A stretch of DNA of 64,000 nucleotides from Pleurodeles waltl. Its lineage: Eukaryota > Chordata > Amphibia > Caudata > Salamandridae. The stretch covers positions 1,055,849,554-1,055,913,553 of the forward strand of contig NC_090443.1 in assembly GCF_031143425.1 (NCBI RefSeq). The letters run 5' to 3'. The notes under the pieces were generated by a model. That model saw nothing but the letters and a program-made list of their open reading frames with translations. It was not told where the DNA came from and searched no databases. Both the position numbers and the translations under genes were made by a program. How positions within the stretch are numbered: the stretch's first letter is position 1; each line of letters begins with the position of its first letter. Positions 47,745 through 57,410 of this stretch are shown here, one piece after another.

Positions 47745-48373
47745 GGCCCTCATTACGAGCCTGGCGGTCTGTGACCGCCAGGCTCGCGGTTGGCGGGAGC
47801 ACCGCCGACAGCCCGGCGGTGCCCCGCAGGGCATTCTGACCGCGGCGCTTTGGCCGCGGTCAGTGCAGGAAAACCGGCGGTCTCCCGCCGGTTTTCCGCT
47901 GCCCGTTGGAATCCTCCAAGGCGGCGCAGCTTGCTGCGCCGCCTTGGGGATTCTGACACCCCCTACCGCCATCCTGTTCCTGGCGGTTCGCCCGCCAGGA
48001 ACAGGATGGCGGTAGGGGGTGTCGCGGGGCCCCTGGGGGCCCCTGCAGTGCCCATGCCAATGGCATGGGCACTGCAGGGGCCCCCGTAAGAGGGCCCCGC
48101 TTGTATTTCACTGTCTGCATAGCAGACAGTGAAATACGCGACGGGTGCAGTAGCACCCGTCGCACCTTCCCACTCCGCCGGCTCGATTCCGAGCCGGCGT
48201 CCTCGTGGGAAGGTTGTTTCCCGCTGGGCTGGCGGGCGGCCTTAAGGCGGCCGCCCGCCCGCCCAGCGGGAAACTCAGAATGCCGGCCGCGGTCCTCAGA
48301 CCGCGGTGCGGTATTCCTGCGGCGCAACTTTGGCGGGCGGCCTCCGCCGCCCGTCAAAGTTGTAATGAGGGCC
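47745..48373. mobile_element. Hairpin-chain MITE, copy 2 (inverted relative to copy 1)
   Basis: A 629-bp element from GGCCCTCATTACGAG to TTGTAATGAGGGCC, flanked by TTT at 47742-47744 and 48374-48376. It contains the same hairpins as 37992-38620 in reverse order: the GGAAAACCGGCGG stem, CCAAGGCGGCGCAGC, CCGCCATCCTGTTCCTGGCGG, CTGCAGTGCCCATGCCA (48043-48077), GTATTTCACTGTCTGC (48103-48137), GCGACGGGTGC, GCCGGCTCG (48177-48198) and GTTTCCCGCTGGG (48216-48274). Open frames in it are on both strands and follow the GC content. Confidence 0.93.
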
Positions 48374-48535
48374 TTTATCTTTTGAGCATTTTCATGAATG
48401 TGCCGCTTACTGGGCAAAGTTTATTTGCAGCGCCTAGAAGATAGGCGAAATAATTCAAATGTAGTGGAGTTCTTATTAGAAAGCATATCCTTAAAAGGGC
48501 AACGCTGCTGAGGCAATGTTAATTTCTTGTGGGTG
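48374..48535. other. Short intronic spacer
   Basis: No feature recognised. Confidence 0.4.
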
Positions 48536-48885
48536 CATGCGCAGGAGATGCTATGCGTGGGACTAGGATCTCTTAGCGGTGATGTCTGCTGCCAGGCTCA
48601 TGCGCAGGAGATGCTGTGCGTGGGACTAGGATCTCTTAGCGGTGATGTCTGCTGCCCGGCGCACGCGCAGGAGATGCTATGCCGTGGGACTAGGATCTCT
48701 TAGCAGTGATGTCTGCTGCCGGGCGCATGCGCAGGAGATGCTATGCCGTGGGAGTAGGATCTCTTAGCGGTGATGTCTGCTGCCGGGCGCATGCGCAGGA
48801 GATGCTATGCCGTGGGAGTAGGATCTCTTAGCGGTGATGTCTGCTGCCGGGCGCATGCGCAGGAGATGCTATGCCATGGGACTAG
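48536..48885. repeat. 62-63-bp minisatellite
   Basis: About 5.5 nearly identical units with GCGCAGGAGATGCTATGC, GTGGGACTAGGATCTCTTAG and GGTGATGTCTGCTGCC. Copies differ by single substitutions and a one-base insertion (GCGTGGG versus GCCGTGGG). An A-run follows at 48892-48901. Confidence 0.96.
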
Positions 48886-48911
48886 AATAATAAAAAAAAA
48901 AGCTTACGCGA

Positions 48912-49422
48912 CAAGAATTTTCAATTCTATTAAGGACATAGAGGCGAGGATTATGCTATCTCTCTCTTTACTGTCAACACAAAGCAGCCAATAAAAAAAT
49001 CAAACTACATTTCCCATGAGACCACAGCCTCGATATTACCCCAATCAGGGTCTACCCTCCCATATATATGCCATAAACCTCAGAGTCCGTCCTCTTTCTT
49101 TGCTCACCCAGAGACTCAAAACTCCAACGAAATCAAACTCCATCCATGTCCTCTTGGCGAGGGAACAGCACAACCGGTGCAGATACGTCCAAGAACATCA
49201 GGAACCGCTCCGTGGAATCCGCTCAGTTAGTCTTCTCATCTGTAAATGGAAAAAATAGCGCCATAATAACTGTAGCTGAGGAAAAACATCATAATACTTC
49301 ATAACATATCGGGAGGGACATTTACACCTTAATACATCATGTCATATATAATTCCTAAATTAATCATATCACTGGTGGGTTAATCCTCGCCTCCGTGTCC
49401 TTAATAGAATTGAAAATTCTTG
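48912..49422. mobile_element. DNA transposon remnant with about 42-bp inverted termini
   Basis: The left terminus begins CAAGAATTTTCAATTCT and runs through GGCGAGGATTA. The right terminus is its inverse, TAATCCTCGCC to GAATTGAAAATTCTTG, with one or two mismatches. The 511-bp element has no recognisable transposase. I did not find a matching target duplication, so the superfamily is left open. Confidence 0.88.
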
Positions 49423-49442
49423 CTGTTTGCTCAGTATTCCAT

Positions 49443-49915
49443 TAAATAAAGAGACAGGAAGTGTAGGGAGGTGGAAGAAAGAGGCTTGAGGTGGAATCAA
49501 GGCCAGGCAGCCTCGGTATTCATGGGATAAAGAGACAGGAAGTGTAGGGTGGTGGAAAAAGAGGCTTGAGGTGGAATCAAGGCCAGGCAGCCCCGGTATT
49601 CATGGGATAAAGAGACAGGAAGTGTAGGGTGGTGGAAAAAGAGGCTTGAGGTGGAATCAAGGCCAGGCAGCCCCGGTCTTCATGGGATAAAGAGACAGGA
49701 AGTGTAGGGAGGTGGAAGAAAGAGGCTTGAGGTGGAATCAAGGTCAGGCAGCCTCGGTATTCAAGAGATAAAGAGACAGGGAGTGTAGGGTGGTGGAAGA
49801 AAGAGGCGTGAGGTGGAATCAAGGCCAGGCAGCCCCGGTATTCATGGGATAAAGAGACAGGAAGTGTAGGGTGGCTAAAGAAAGAGGGACGAGGTGGAAT
49901 CAAGGCCAGGCAGCA
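49443..49915. repeat. 80-bp minisatellite
   Basis: About six units of 80-81 bp, with AGAGACAGGA at 49450, 49531 and 49611. Units contain AAGTGTAGGGTGGTGGAA, GAGGCTTGAGGTGGAATC and AGGCCAGGCAGCC. The minus-strand frame across it is a repeat translation. Confidence 0.96.
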
Positions 49916-50654
49916 TTTGACAACATAAACTGTTGGCTCCGAAGAAAAGCTTTGGGCTCAGGCGCTACGTTTTTTAATGTTATTGTGACGCTCTTCTGCC
50001 ACCTTGTGCTCAGATGAGGTGATTACTGCTCAAAGGCTAAAATGAACTTTTTTAAGAGGCTGCTGCTCTTTGAAAGTCCCTTCCGGAGCATCTTCCAGGC
50101 ACAGCTTCTGACTCTGTTTTCAAATCAAATCTAACAAGCATTTGCAATGCAACGGGTCTCGCGTTTGCTCGAGTTAGAGCTGTTAGCGTTGTAAATTCCT
50201 AACTGGACTTTTCTTGCCACATAAATTGAAAATGAAAAGTAAAACAGTTGACATAAGTGAGCCCATTCAAAGCGCCACGGCCGCCATGAGCGCGAAGGAG
50301 AGACACAAAGGGAAAAAGAAGTTTGCTCCCAGTTAAACGTATCGGCAATCGTGCAATTATCCATGTAATAGGGTCGGTGTCCAAGGCGGTAACAAAACTG
50401 CCCCAAGGCGGGACAAACGTAAATCATTTACCAATTATAACAAAGGATTTTTGAAAGGCAAGTCCAGGAACAAGTGATGGTGATGGGCATGAGGTGGGCG
50501 TGGTTAAAAGCCACAGATAGATTACAACAGGTCGACCTAAAAACGTGTTTGCTCAGAGAAGTGTGGAGCTTGTTTTCTGGAGAGAGAAGCTGTGGTCGCC
50601 CTTATCTTGTGTATCTGCTTTAGCGCCGATTTGGAAACAGCTGTTCGCGCTCTG
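49916..50654. other. Intronic, nothing recognised
   Basis: About 740 bp without a supportable exon, RNA gene or named repeat. Confidence 0.45.
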
Positions 50655-50910
50655 CAAATTCATTTCATTCAACTGTAATTGCATTGGTATAGTGCTTCAT
50701 ACCTATTCTTTTAATTCATTTCATTCATTCAACTGCAATTGCATTGGTATAGCGCTTCATACCCATTCTTTTTTATTCATTTCATTTATTCAACTGTAAT
50801 TGCATTGGTATACTGCTTGATAACCATTCTTTTTATTCATTCCATTAATTCAACTGTAATTGCATGAGTATAGCGCTTTATATCCATTCTTTTCAGATAG
50901 CGCTTTATAT
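50655..50910. repeat. About 62-bp tandem repeat, four units
   Basis: Units contain TTCATTTCATTCATTCAACTG, AATTGCAT(T/G)GGTATAG and CGCTTCATACCCATTCTTTT. The last unit is truncated and repeats ATAGCGCTTTATATCC twice. Confidence 0.92.
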
Positions 50911-52194
50911 CCCTTGTTTGAGGCAGAAACACCTTGTCTCATGCTGGGTAACCCAGTCCACTGTGACAGACTGCTTGCTTGTTAGTGCGTTGTATTTGCA
51001 GTGTGGTCCGTGTGCGAAGCGCTTTGGTGTAGCGCTTCCGTGACCAAAGAGGCGCTCTAATCCAGTCTTGCATTGGGCTCTTGAAGTGTGGTGGTGGAAT
51101 GAGTGAGAAATGCAGCGCCCAGTTTACAACACTCCATTTGCAGCCCCCTCCGCACCCCCTCCCCGACTGCTGACCCATCAACCCAGGTGCTGTGCTCATT
51201 GCAGCACCTAGAGGCAGCCATTCTGTAAATCCTGGGAGGCGCTAGAGCGGCAGGGGAGAGAGCCGCCGAGCATTCAGGCCCGTTGGGAATGTTTGCACCA
51301 GTAGCGCAGACAGTGTCATGATCCCTAGTGCAGGGAAGGAAAGAGCTCCCCCCCCCACCCCCGCTGCTGCCTGAATGATCAGGATCCAGCGGCCCCTCAA
51401 GCGCTGGTCCCCGGTGCCACTGCACCTGCTGCACCAACGGAAGATATGCCCCTGGGCCGCACCACTAGACTTAAGAGAGCTCTACAGTGTGGGATCTGGA
51501 AGCTGGTGAGGGGGCAGACATGAGATGGCATATAATGATGTCATCCAAGATGGTCGCCAGTGATGTCACAGGCCTGGCATCAGAGCTGGGCTAGGAGATA
51601 TGTGCTGGCTTGTGGTGATTGAAGGATACCCATGTTAGGACCCTCAGAGAATTATACCCCGAGTCCGAGGCCTGCGCTGATCGCGCCCAGCTGTCCTGCT
51701 GCTCAGTTATGATAGTTGCACGTATTCATTCATTCATTCATTCAAAGGGACTCAACCGTGGGTTTAACTCGTCAGTATTTGACTTACTTGCTGAAAATCT
51801 TGAAGAACTAGACCCTGAGCTATTGTGCATTGAGAATGAACTGTACCTTATTCATGAAACGTATTTGAGAATGATGGTGGGACAATGCTGTATTACTAAC
51901 AAGCATTGGCAAAGGGAACATGTTTGCGGCCAACTGTTGCACTTTTTCAATTTAAGGGGGGAGCACAGATGCTGTGGCACTGAATAGCAGCGTCACGGCG
52001 CACGGTCTGAATATTAGCAAAAATAGGGTCCAGAAAAAGGTGCAAAATCAGGTGTAATCACGCAGACGAGGCAGATATCCTGCACACTGCTGCAATTGCA
52101 ACCTAGCTCATGGGCAGGGAGTGGACAATTGTACTTTCTTTCTCCTCCCTTTGTCCCTTCCGCCTCCCTCACCTCATCCTCCTGACCTGTCCCA
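50911..52194. other. Intronic, nothing recognised
   Basis: About 1.3 kb. There is a short (ATTC) microsatellite near 51724-51745. A 122-codon frame at 51619-51987 has no family motif; I do not call it a gene. A GCCACTGCACCTGCTGCA segment near 51414 matches one near 37782. Confidence 0.45.
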
Positions 52195-52499
52195 ATCAAT
52201 CAATCAATCATAATACTTGTAAAGCGCGACTGGTCAACCGAATAAGGTCTCAAGGCGCTGTGGGGGGGGAGGGAGGGCAGTAAGTGACAGGCTGTCGAAG
52301 AACAGAGGGGATCTGGTGAAAATCCAAGTTTTGAGGTCCTTTCTGAATTGCGATAGGGTGGGAGATCTTCTGAGGTGGATGGTAAGGAAGTTCCAGGTTT
52401 TGGCGGCGTGGTGGGAGAAGGATCTTCCTCCGGCTGTGGCCTTCCGGAGTAGAAGGGGGGAGTCGGACTCTTTGGGTCCTGTCGGAGAGGAAGGAGGTG

Positions 52500-53276
52500 A
52501 TCCATTCTAGTGCTTTGTCTCAGATGCCGGCGTCGTGGAGACGAGTCTGTAGCGCGTCGAAGGCTGCGGACAGGTCGAGGAGGATGAGAGCTGCGGTCTC
52601 ACCCCTGTCTAGGAGGATGCGGATGTCGTCTGTGGCAGCGAGGAGGGCGGTCTCGGTGCTGTGGTTGCTCCGGAAGCCTGACTGTGAGGGGTCCAGGATG
52701 TTGTTGAGTTTGATATGTCTGGTGAGTTGTCTGTTGACAGCCTTTTCGATGACCTTAGCTGGGAATGGGAGCAGCGAGATGGGCCGGAAGTTCTTGTGGT
52801 CTTCTGGGTCTGCGGTGGGTTTCTTCAGTAAGGGCTTGATTTCGGCGTGTTTCCAGATTTCTGGGAAGGTGTCGATTTCGAAGGAGCGGTTGATGATGTG
52901 CCGGAGTTAGGGTGCGATGGTGCTGCTTGCTTTGTTGAAGATGTGGTGGGGGCAGGGATCGGAGGGAAGGCCGGAGTGGATGGAGTTCATAATGTTGTGT
53001 GAGGGTTTCTTCGTCGAGGATGCTGGCCCAGCAGAGCAGGTGGTGGGGGTTTGGAGGAGCTTCGGTGGTGGATATGACGAAGGTGGGAAGGTCCTGGGTC
53101 GGGAAGCTGTTGTAGATATCTGCTATCTTGCGGTGGAAGTAGGTGGAGAGGTTTTTGCAGAGTTCTTGTGAGGGGATGATATCCGTGGAGTTTGCTGTGG
53201 GGTTGGACAGTTCGCTGATGATGGTGAAGACTTCTTTTCTGTTGTAAAAATGTAAATTAGCACTTGTATAGCGCAC
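52500..53276 (-). pseudogene. LINE ORF2 linker and reverse-transcriptase remnant
   Basis: A 173-codon minus frame (52755-53276) begins downstream of the SINE insertion with EVFTIISELSNPTANSTD and FHRKIADIYNSF, which is the linker before RT in L2/CR1-type LINEs, then shifts frame. Further 3' another frame carries SNHSTETALLAATDDIR and LILLDLSAAFDA. An in-frame stop follows, and the catalytic YADD is absent. No intact RT can be made. Confidence 0.8.
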
Positions 53277-53618
53277 TACTCACCCGTTAGGGTCTCAAGG
53301 CGCTGTACTCATACCACTATGGAACCCCTCCTGGCTTTTCCCTGTGAGGCGCCCACTCCTGACCACCCCCAGGTGAAGCCAGGCATCCAAGCGCTGTTGG
53401 GGCCGTTGTGGAGATTAAGCAAGCTATTGCCCAGAGTTGCAGAGTGGGACCCATGAATTAGATTAGGCACTGAGGCGAGAATTATCTGGTCAAGGGGAAT
53501 TGAGCGCAAGACCTGCCGAAGCGGGACTTGAACCCTGGTCTTGAGCCAGATCTCTGCTTCAGGGTCTGCCGCTCTAACCATTGAGCCACACTTCTCCACA
53601 AGCCACACTTCTCCACAC
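53246..53618 (-). mobile_element. tRNA-derived SINE nested in the LINE
   Basis: Read on the minus strand, the 373-bp element starts with a duplicated GTGGAGAAGTGTGGCT. It has an A-box-like TGGCTCAATGGTTAGAGC and a B box GGTTCAAGTCC, so RNA polymerase III transcription from a tRNA-like head is inferred. It ends in an AGCGCCTTGAGACC tail and an AT-rich end. CTGTTGT flanks both sides (53239-53245 and 53619-53625), a 7-bp target duplication, and removing the element restores a HNRKEVF reading frame of the LINE. The tail matches that of the host LINE at 52200-52265. Confidence 0.93.
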
Positions 53619-53831
53619 CTGTTGTGTGCATTGTTGTTGATGCGTTCCTGGAAGGCGTTTCTCTTGGTGGTCCTGATGAGTTGGTGGGGTGTGTTTATGG
53701 CTTTTTTGAAGGCTTCATGGTTGGTGGGGGTCTTGTAGGTGCTTCATTTTCTTTCTATGCGTCCGCAGTTTTGTTTGGACTCCTTGAGGGCGGGGGTGAA
53801 CCAATTCTGTTGGAGGGTTTGTTGATGGAGG

Positions 53832-54575
53832 CTAAGGTGTTAGCGCAGTCTGAAATCCAGTTGATGAGGTCTCGGGCAGCTGTGATAGTGTCGAATTGTT
53901 GTCATTGGGGTTCTCCAGGTGGAAGTTGAGGTCCCCGAGGAGGATGTAGCCTTTGGAAGCAAGTGCGTGGGTGGTCGTGAGGTCAGCGATGGTGTCGCAG
54001 AATGGGGGGTGGGGGCCTTGCGGTCTGTAGATGAGGTGAGTGGTGTTAGGGTTGGTTCCAGTCTGGAAGTGGAGGAGTTCCATGGTGGTTGTGGAGTCTT
54101 CAGGGCTGGTGGAGAGGCGTAAGGACTCTTTGTGGATGATGGCGATGCCTCCCCCGGGGCGGTTTGTGCAGTCTTTGCGGATGATCTTGTAGCCATCTAG
54201 GATGGCGATGTCTGGAGCCGAGGAGGGGTTAAGCCAGGTTTCTGTGAGGAAGGCGACATGCGTGGATGTGGTGTCGATGAGGTTCCAGAGTTCGATGGCA
54301 TGCCTGTGGATGGAGTGGGTGTTGATCAGGATACATCTGAGATTGTGTTCAGCTTTGTGGGTCCCCGGAGGTAGGCTTGAGTGACGGAGGCTGGTGAATT
54401 TGCAGTGGCAACAGGTGAAGGGTCCCTTGGTGTTGCTTGATGTTGCCTGCTTACAGTTGTTGTCGTGTCCCGGGTTGAGAGTGATGAGTGCTGCTGGCGT
54501 GTAGCAATGGTGGGCAAGAGGTCCATGGGTCCTAGCGCTGGTCGCAGTCGGGTTGTGGATGGGCGCAGACGCCAT
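53832..54575 (-). pseudogene. LINE ORF2 apurinic-like endonuclease domain
   Basis: A 248-codon minus-strand frame. It contains LRCILINTHSIHRHAIEL, followed by VAFLTETWLNPSSAPD, the metal-binding Glu region of APE-type endonucleases. Further on are RPGGGIAIIHK and YILLGDLNFHLE, the conserved GD(L)N motif. The His-containing end of the domain is not in this frame, which ends near 53832 where the sequence becomes frameshifted. The first 60 residues are low-complexity. In an intact element this domain nicks target DNA for target-primed reverse transcription. It lies entirely within the T-box intron, opposite strand. Confidence 0.85.
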
Positions 54576-54880
54576 TTAGTAGGGAGGGGGGAGGAGAGGA
54601 CAGCTGGGAAGTGGGAACGGTGTGAAAAAGGGGGGCGGGGCCGCAGGGCAGCAGCGGTGGGGAGAATGAGAGAGAGGAGGGGGCGAGGCCACTGGGGCAG
54701 CAGCAGCGAGAGAGTGAGGGAGGGAGAGAGAGAGATGCGAGAATGAGAGGGGTGAGGAGGAAAAGAAAGAGGAAAGGGCAGAAGGTGAAAGGCACAGAAA
54801 CAGCACACTAAAAGAAAAAGGAGGAGAAAAGAGAAAAGAGGCAGAGGGCGGCCCAGCAGAGGAGCAGAGCTCTCCCAATA

Positions 54881-55136
54881 GGCACCAGGGATGAGGCGCC
54901 GGCAGAAGCCTGCGGGTGGAGGAGGGCCTCGAACTCCTGATAGGGGTCAGAGTTCAAGTCAGGACAGGCTTCCACTTACTGGTGGAGCCATGCGGAGGCA
55001 GAGCAGCTCACTGACCTGCCTTGGCGTGCTCCCTTCCTCTCCACTGCCCCACACCCCTCCATGGACCTCAGTGCCTCAGGGTCAGTGTCGTTGGACGCCC
55101 CTCCAGGTAATTACCTCCCTGATCTTGTCTCCACAG
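54881..55136. other. Intron immediately before T-box exon 2
   Basis: A 256-bp stretch ending in a pyrimidine-rich tract (GATCTTGTCTCC) and ACAG at 55133-55136, the acceptor of the next exon. Nothing else recognised. Confidence 0.6.
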
Positions 55137-55238
55137 GCGGATGTTCCCCACCTTCCAGGTGAAGATTTTTGGGATGGACCCGACGGCGGAGTATGCGCTT
55201 CTCATGGACTTCGTGCCGCTGGACGACAAGAGATACAG
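55137..55238 (+). CDS. tbx10: TBX10-like T-box transcription factor, second exon in window
   Basis: A 102-bp exon between an ACAG acceptor and an AG|GTACAGG donor. Its first base completes the Arg codon split from 11403, giving [12 protein letters not shown] across the junction. The exon encodes [15 protein letters not shown], then [15 protein letters not shown] and two bases of the next Arg. This is the DNA-contacting beta-sheet region of the T-box. Ile in VKI, Ala in YALL and Leu in PLDD agree with TBX10, where TBX1 usually has Leu, Met and Val. A hAT-like MITE begins seven bases inside the following intron. The frame is open and the conserved positions intact, so nothing suggests a pseudogene. 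Confidence 0.95.
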
Positions 55239-55245
55239 GTACAGG

Positions 55246-55575
55246 CAGTGCTTGAAATGGAAATGTCGAAGTGCAGGTACTCCTTGCTGAGAAGTGCCGG
55301 GCTGTCCCATTAAACATTGGAGCAGTGCTGCTAAGTGCTGGTACTCTCCAAGCACTGGAACACTGCTGAGAACTGCTGGTACTCTCCAAGCACTGGAACA
55401 CTGCTGAGGAGTGCCAGTACTCTCCCACTGGAAGCACTGGAACAATGCTGAGGAGTGCCAGTACTCTCCCACTGGAAGCACTGGAGCAGTGCTGAGAAGT
55501 GCCAGTACTATCCCTTCCAAATTAAATAAGTGCAGGTACTGAGTACCCGTGAGCACCTGCTCATTTAAAGCACTG
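55246..55575. mobile_element. hAT-like MITE adjoining the exon 2 donor
   Basis: A 330-bp element starting CAGTGCTTGAAATG and ending CATTTAAAGCACTG, inverted termini with one or two mismatches. GGTACAGG flanks it on both sides (55238-55245 and 55576-55583), a perfect 8-bp target duplication typical of hAT transposons. The interior is a small tandem of AAGTGCCAGTACTCTCC and ACTGGAAGCACTGGA units of 43-49 bp. No transposase. It sits seven bases downstream of the splice junction. Confidence 0.95.
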
Positions 55576-55583
55576 GGTACAGG

Positions 55584-55861
55584 ATGAGCACTATAGAATG
55601 AATGAGCGACCAGAGGGGCCTATGGGGGAAGGGGTGTGGCATGGGGGCTCATTGTCAGAGAACTGACGCCTTGCACAGTGAGGGAGTATAAAGAGCTGCT
55701 GGTTCATCATTAAATAGCAAAAGGGTTGAATCTGTGCATTCGGAGGGAATCCCGCAGAAGTGTACAAATGTGCTTCTAGGAGCATTAAAATAGACCCTGC
55801 GTCAGCCCCAGAGGCAGAAATTGGAGGTTGGGGGGATTTGGCAGGTGAGTGTTCGGCTGTT
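55584..55861. other. Intronic spacer
   Basis: Nothing recognised. Confidence 0.4.
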
Positions 55862-56230
55862 ACAGGTGCTGGAGAACAAGCTACTTACCTTCGGCAACGC
55901 ATTCTCTGGTAGGGACAGGATCCGGCCATAGATTCCTCACTTTACAATTCCTCCCCAGGCGACACACTGGATCTGGAAATGTTGCCTCCAGCAGTTCTGC
56001 GCGTCAGAAGAGAGCATTGCGCGACTCTGTATTAACATCGCCCACCGGATGTAACATCAAGAGTCCATATAACCCCCTCGATGACGCGCGGACTTCAGTT
56101 TCTTCCCTGTCTATTCCCCACTCCAAAAAGATGGAGCCACAATATAGAAAGTGCCTATTGAAGCAGTGTGCTGGAACAAGAGACATCTCTGTGCCAAACA
56201 ATCATGACATTCCCAATTCAGGATGTTAAA
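55862..56230 (+). repeat. Left inverted terminal repeat of a DIRS-like element
   Basis: The stretch 55952-56115 is homologous, about 70 percent by eye, to the reverse complement of 60845-61035. Shared words include CTCCCCAGGCG/CTCCTCCAGGCG, ACTGGAT, GAAGAGAGCATTG/GAAGAGGGCATTG, ACTCTGTATTAACATCG/ACTCTGTATCAACATCG and CACCGGAT. Inverted terminal repeats are characteristic of DIRS elements, which also lack target duplications. Confidence 0.65.
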
Positions 56231-56589
56231 TTCCAACATGGAACGTTTGAGACTAAAGAGAACTCAGTCCGCAGAGTGGGAAGGATCATTAAGGTATCTG
56301 CGGCTAGATCCCGCCTCTACCAGATAACGCATCACCAAAGGTAAGGGACTTGTTGATCTGATGGAGGTATCCAGCCGCAGATGACTTACTTTAGAATAGG
56401 ATACCCAACGATACCATCCCCCGAGGTGGGTCTGCAAACTCATTCCATTAAAAGTCTCAAACTAGAACAAAGCCGTTCTAGAACAAGAGACAAGGACCGG
56501 ACGTTCACACAAATTTCTACAAAAGAACTGAGGAAAAGACCACAGTAAGAGAAGCCACAAAGACTTTGAAAAGCATGGAGATAATGTCA

Positions 56590-56810
56590 TGACATTAGGG
56601 CATTATGGGTATCTTTATGAGTTTGGCAGACGGAAAAGGCTGTCTGCTAAACTCCTGCGGTCAGGTTGCTGCTAGTGGGGCCACCTTCCTGCGCGCCCCA
56701 TTACGAGTTTCCCGCTGAGTCAGCAGGGGGGTCAGCAGCTCTATCTGCAAACCAGACAGTGAACAGCACGACGGGGCTGGCCATGGGGGGCCCTGCACTG
56801 ACCATGTAAA
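56590..56810. mobile_element. Truncated relative of the hairpin MITEs
   Basis: Contains GCAGACGGAAAAGGCTGTCTGC, split as the hairpin arms GCAGACGG and CTGTCTGC, then CATTACGAG, TCCCGCTGA and GGGGCTGGCCATGGGGGGCCC. These are words found in the 629-bp elements. No clean ends or duplication. The call is weak. Confidence 0.4.
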
Positions 56811-57410
56811 TAAAGATAATATGAATACCTCTAGTATGGTCATCCTATATATAATGTCCATAGGAGTAAAGAAATAAAAGCCTTTGTAATAATAGAAAAT
56901 ACAAACTATATAGAAAACTAAAGATGAATAGAGATCACCTACAGAAGGTCCCAAGAAAGGCCTGCCGTACGTAAAACTTAAAGATGAAGGATTCTATACT
57001 CAATAGAATCCGACTGATTAATAGAAGAAAAATCAAAGTTTACATTCCATCTAGGGAAAAACACCCCACAAAGTGGGATTCAAATCTAGAAACACCTAGA
57101 ACAAGTTGAGTGATGGAAATAGTTGCCACTTAAGAACAGCAACGATCATTGAATATGGCAGGTCAAGTCTTCTGCAAAAAGTAGGAGACAGTACAATACT
57201 AGAAGTTATAAGACAAACACCTATTCCCTCATGTACAAATGCATATGAACATTTCCCCAAAGAAGAAACGTGCACCATTAGAGAGTAAATTCCTTCAGAA
57301 AAGAAGGGAGCCTTAGCAATAACGCAAAAGCGTCATGGCAACCCCTAAAGGATTGGAAATAGTACAGCACTCTGTAAAATAGAGCGGACAGAATCGACTC
57401 AAGAGACTAT

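Larger units (their letters stand above)
52195..54880 (-). mobile_element. L2/CR1-like LINE, internally deleted, minus strand
   Basis: A non-LTR retrotransposon read on the minus strand. The 3' end is at 52195 with (ATTG)n-like repeats preceded by a tail that ends in a GGTCTCAAGGCGC motif on the plus strand. The 5' part at 54580-54880 is pyrimidine-rich and probably 5' UTR. Coding parts are an endonuclease (53832-54575) and RT pieces (52500-53276). The RT stretch has GFRSNHSTETAL, missing the first Gly of PSQSGF by truncation of my view only, and LILLDLSAAFDA near 52560-52660. It jumps from the RLPPF segment to the C-terminal tail, so the YADD palm is deleted. A SINE is nested at 53246-53618. 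Confidence 0.88.

Noticed and set aside
1..49915. CRISPR-like repeat-spacer arrays
   Set aside because: The repeats are head-to-tail minisatellites with no unique spacers, and the gene content is vertebrate.
51619..51987. 122-codon frame
   Set aside because: No homologous motif and no splice sites with conserved sequence. Possible but unsupported.
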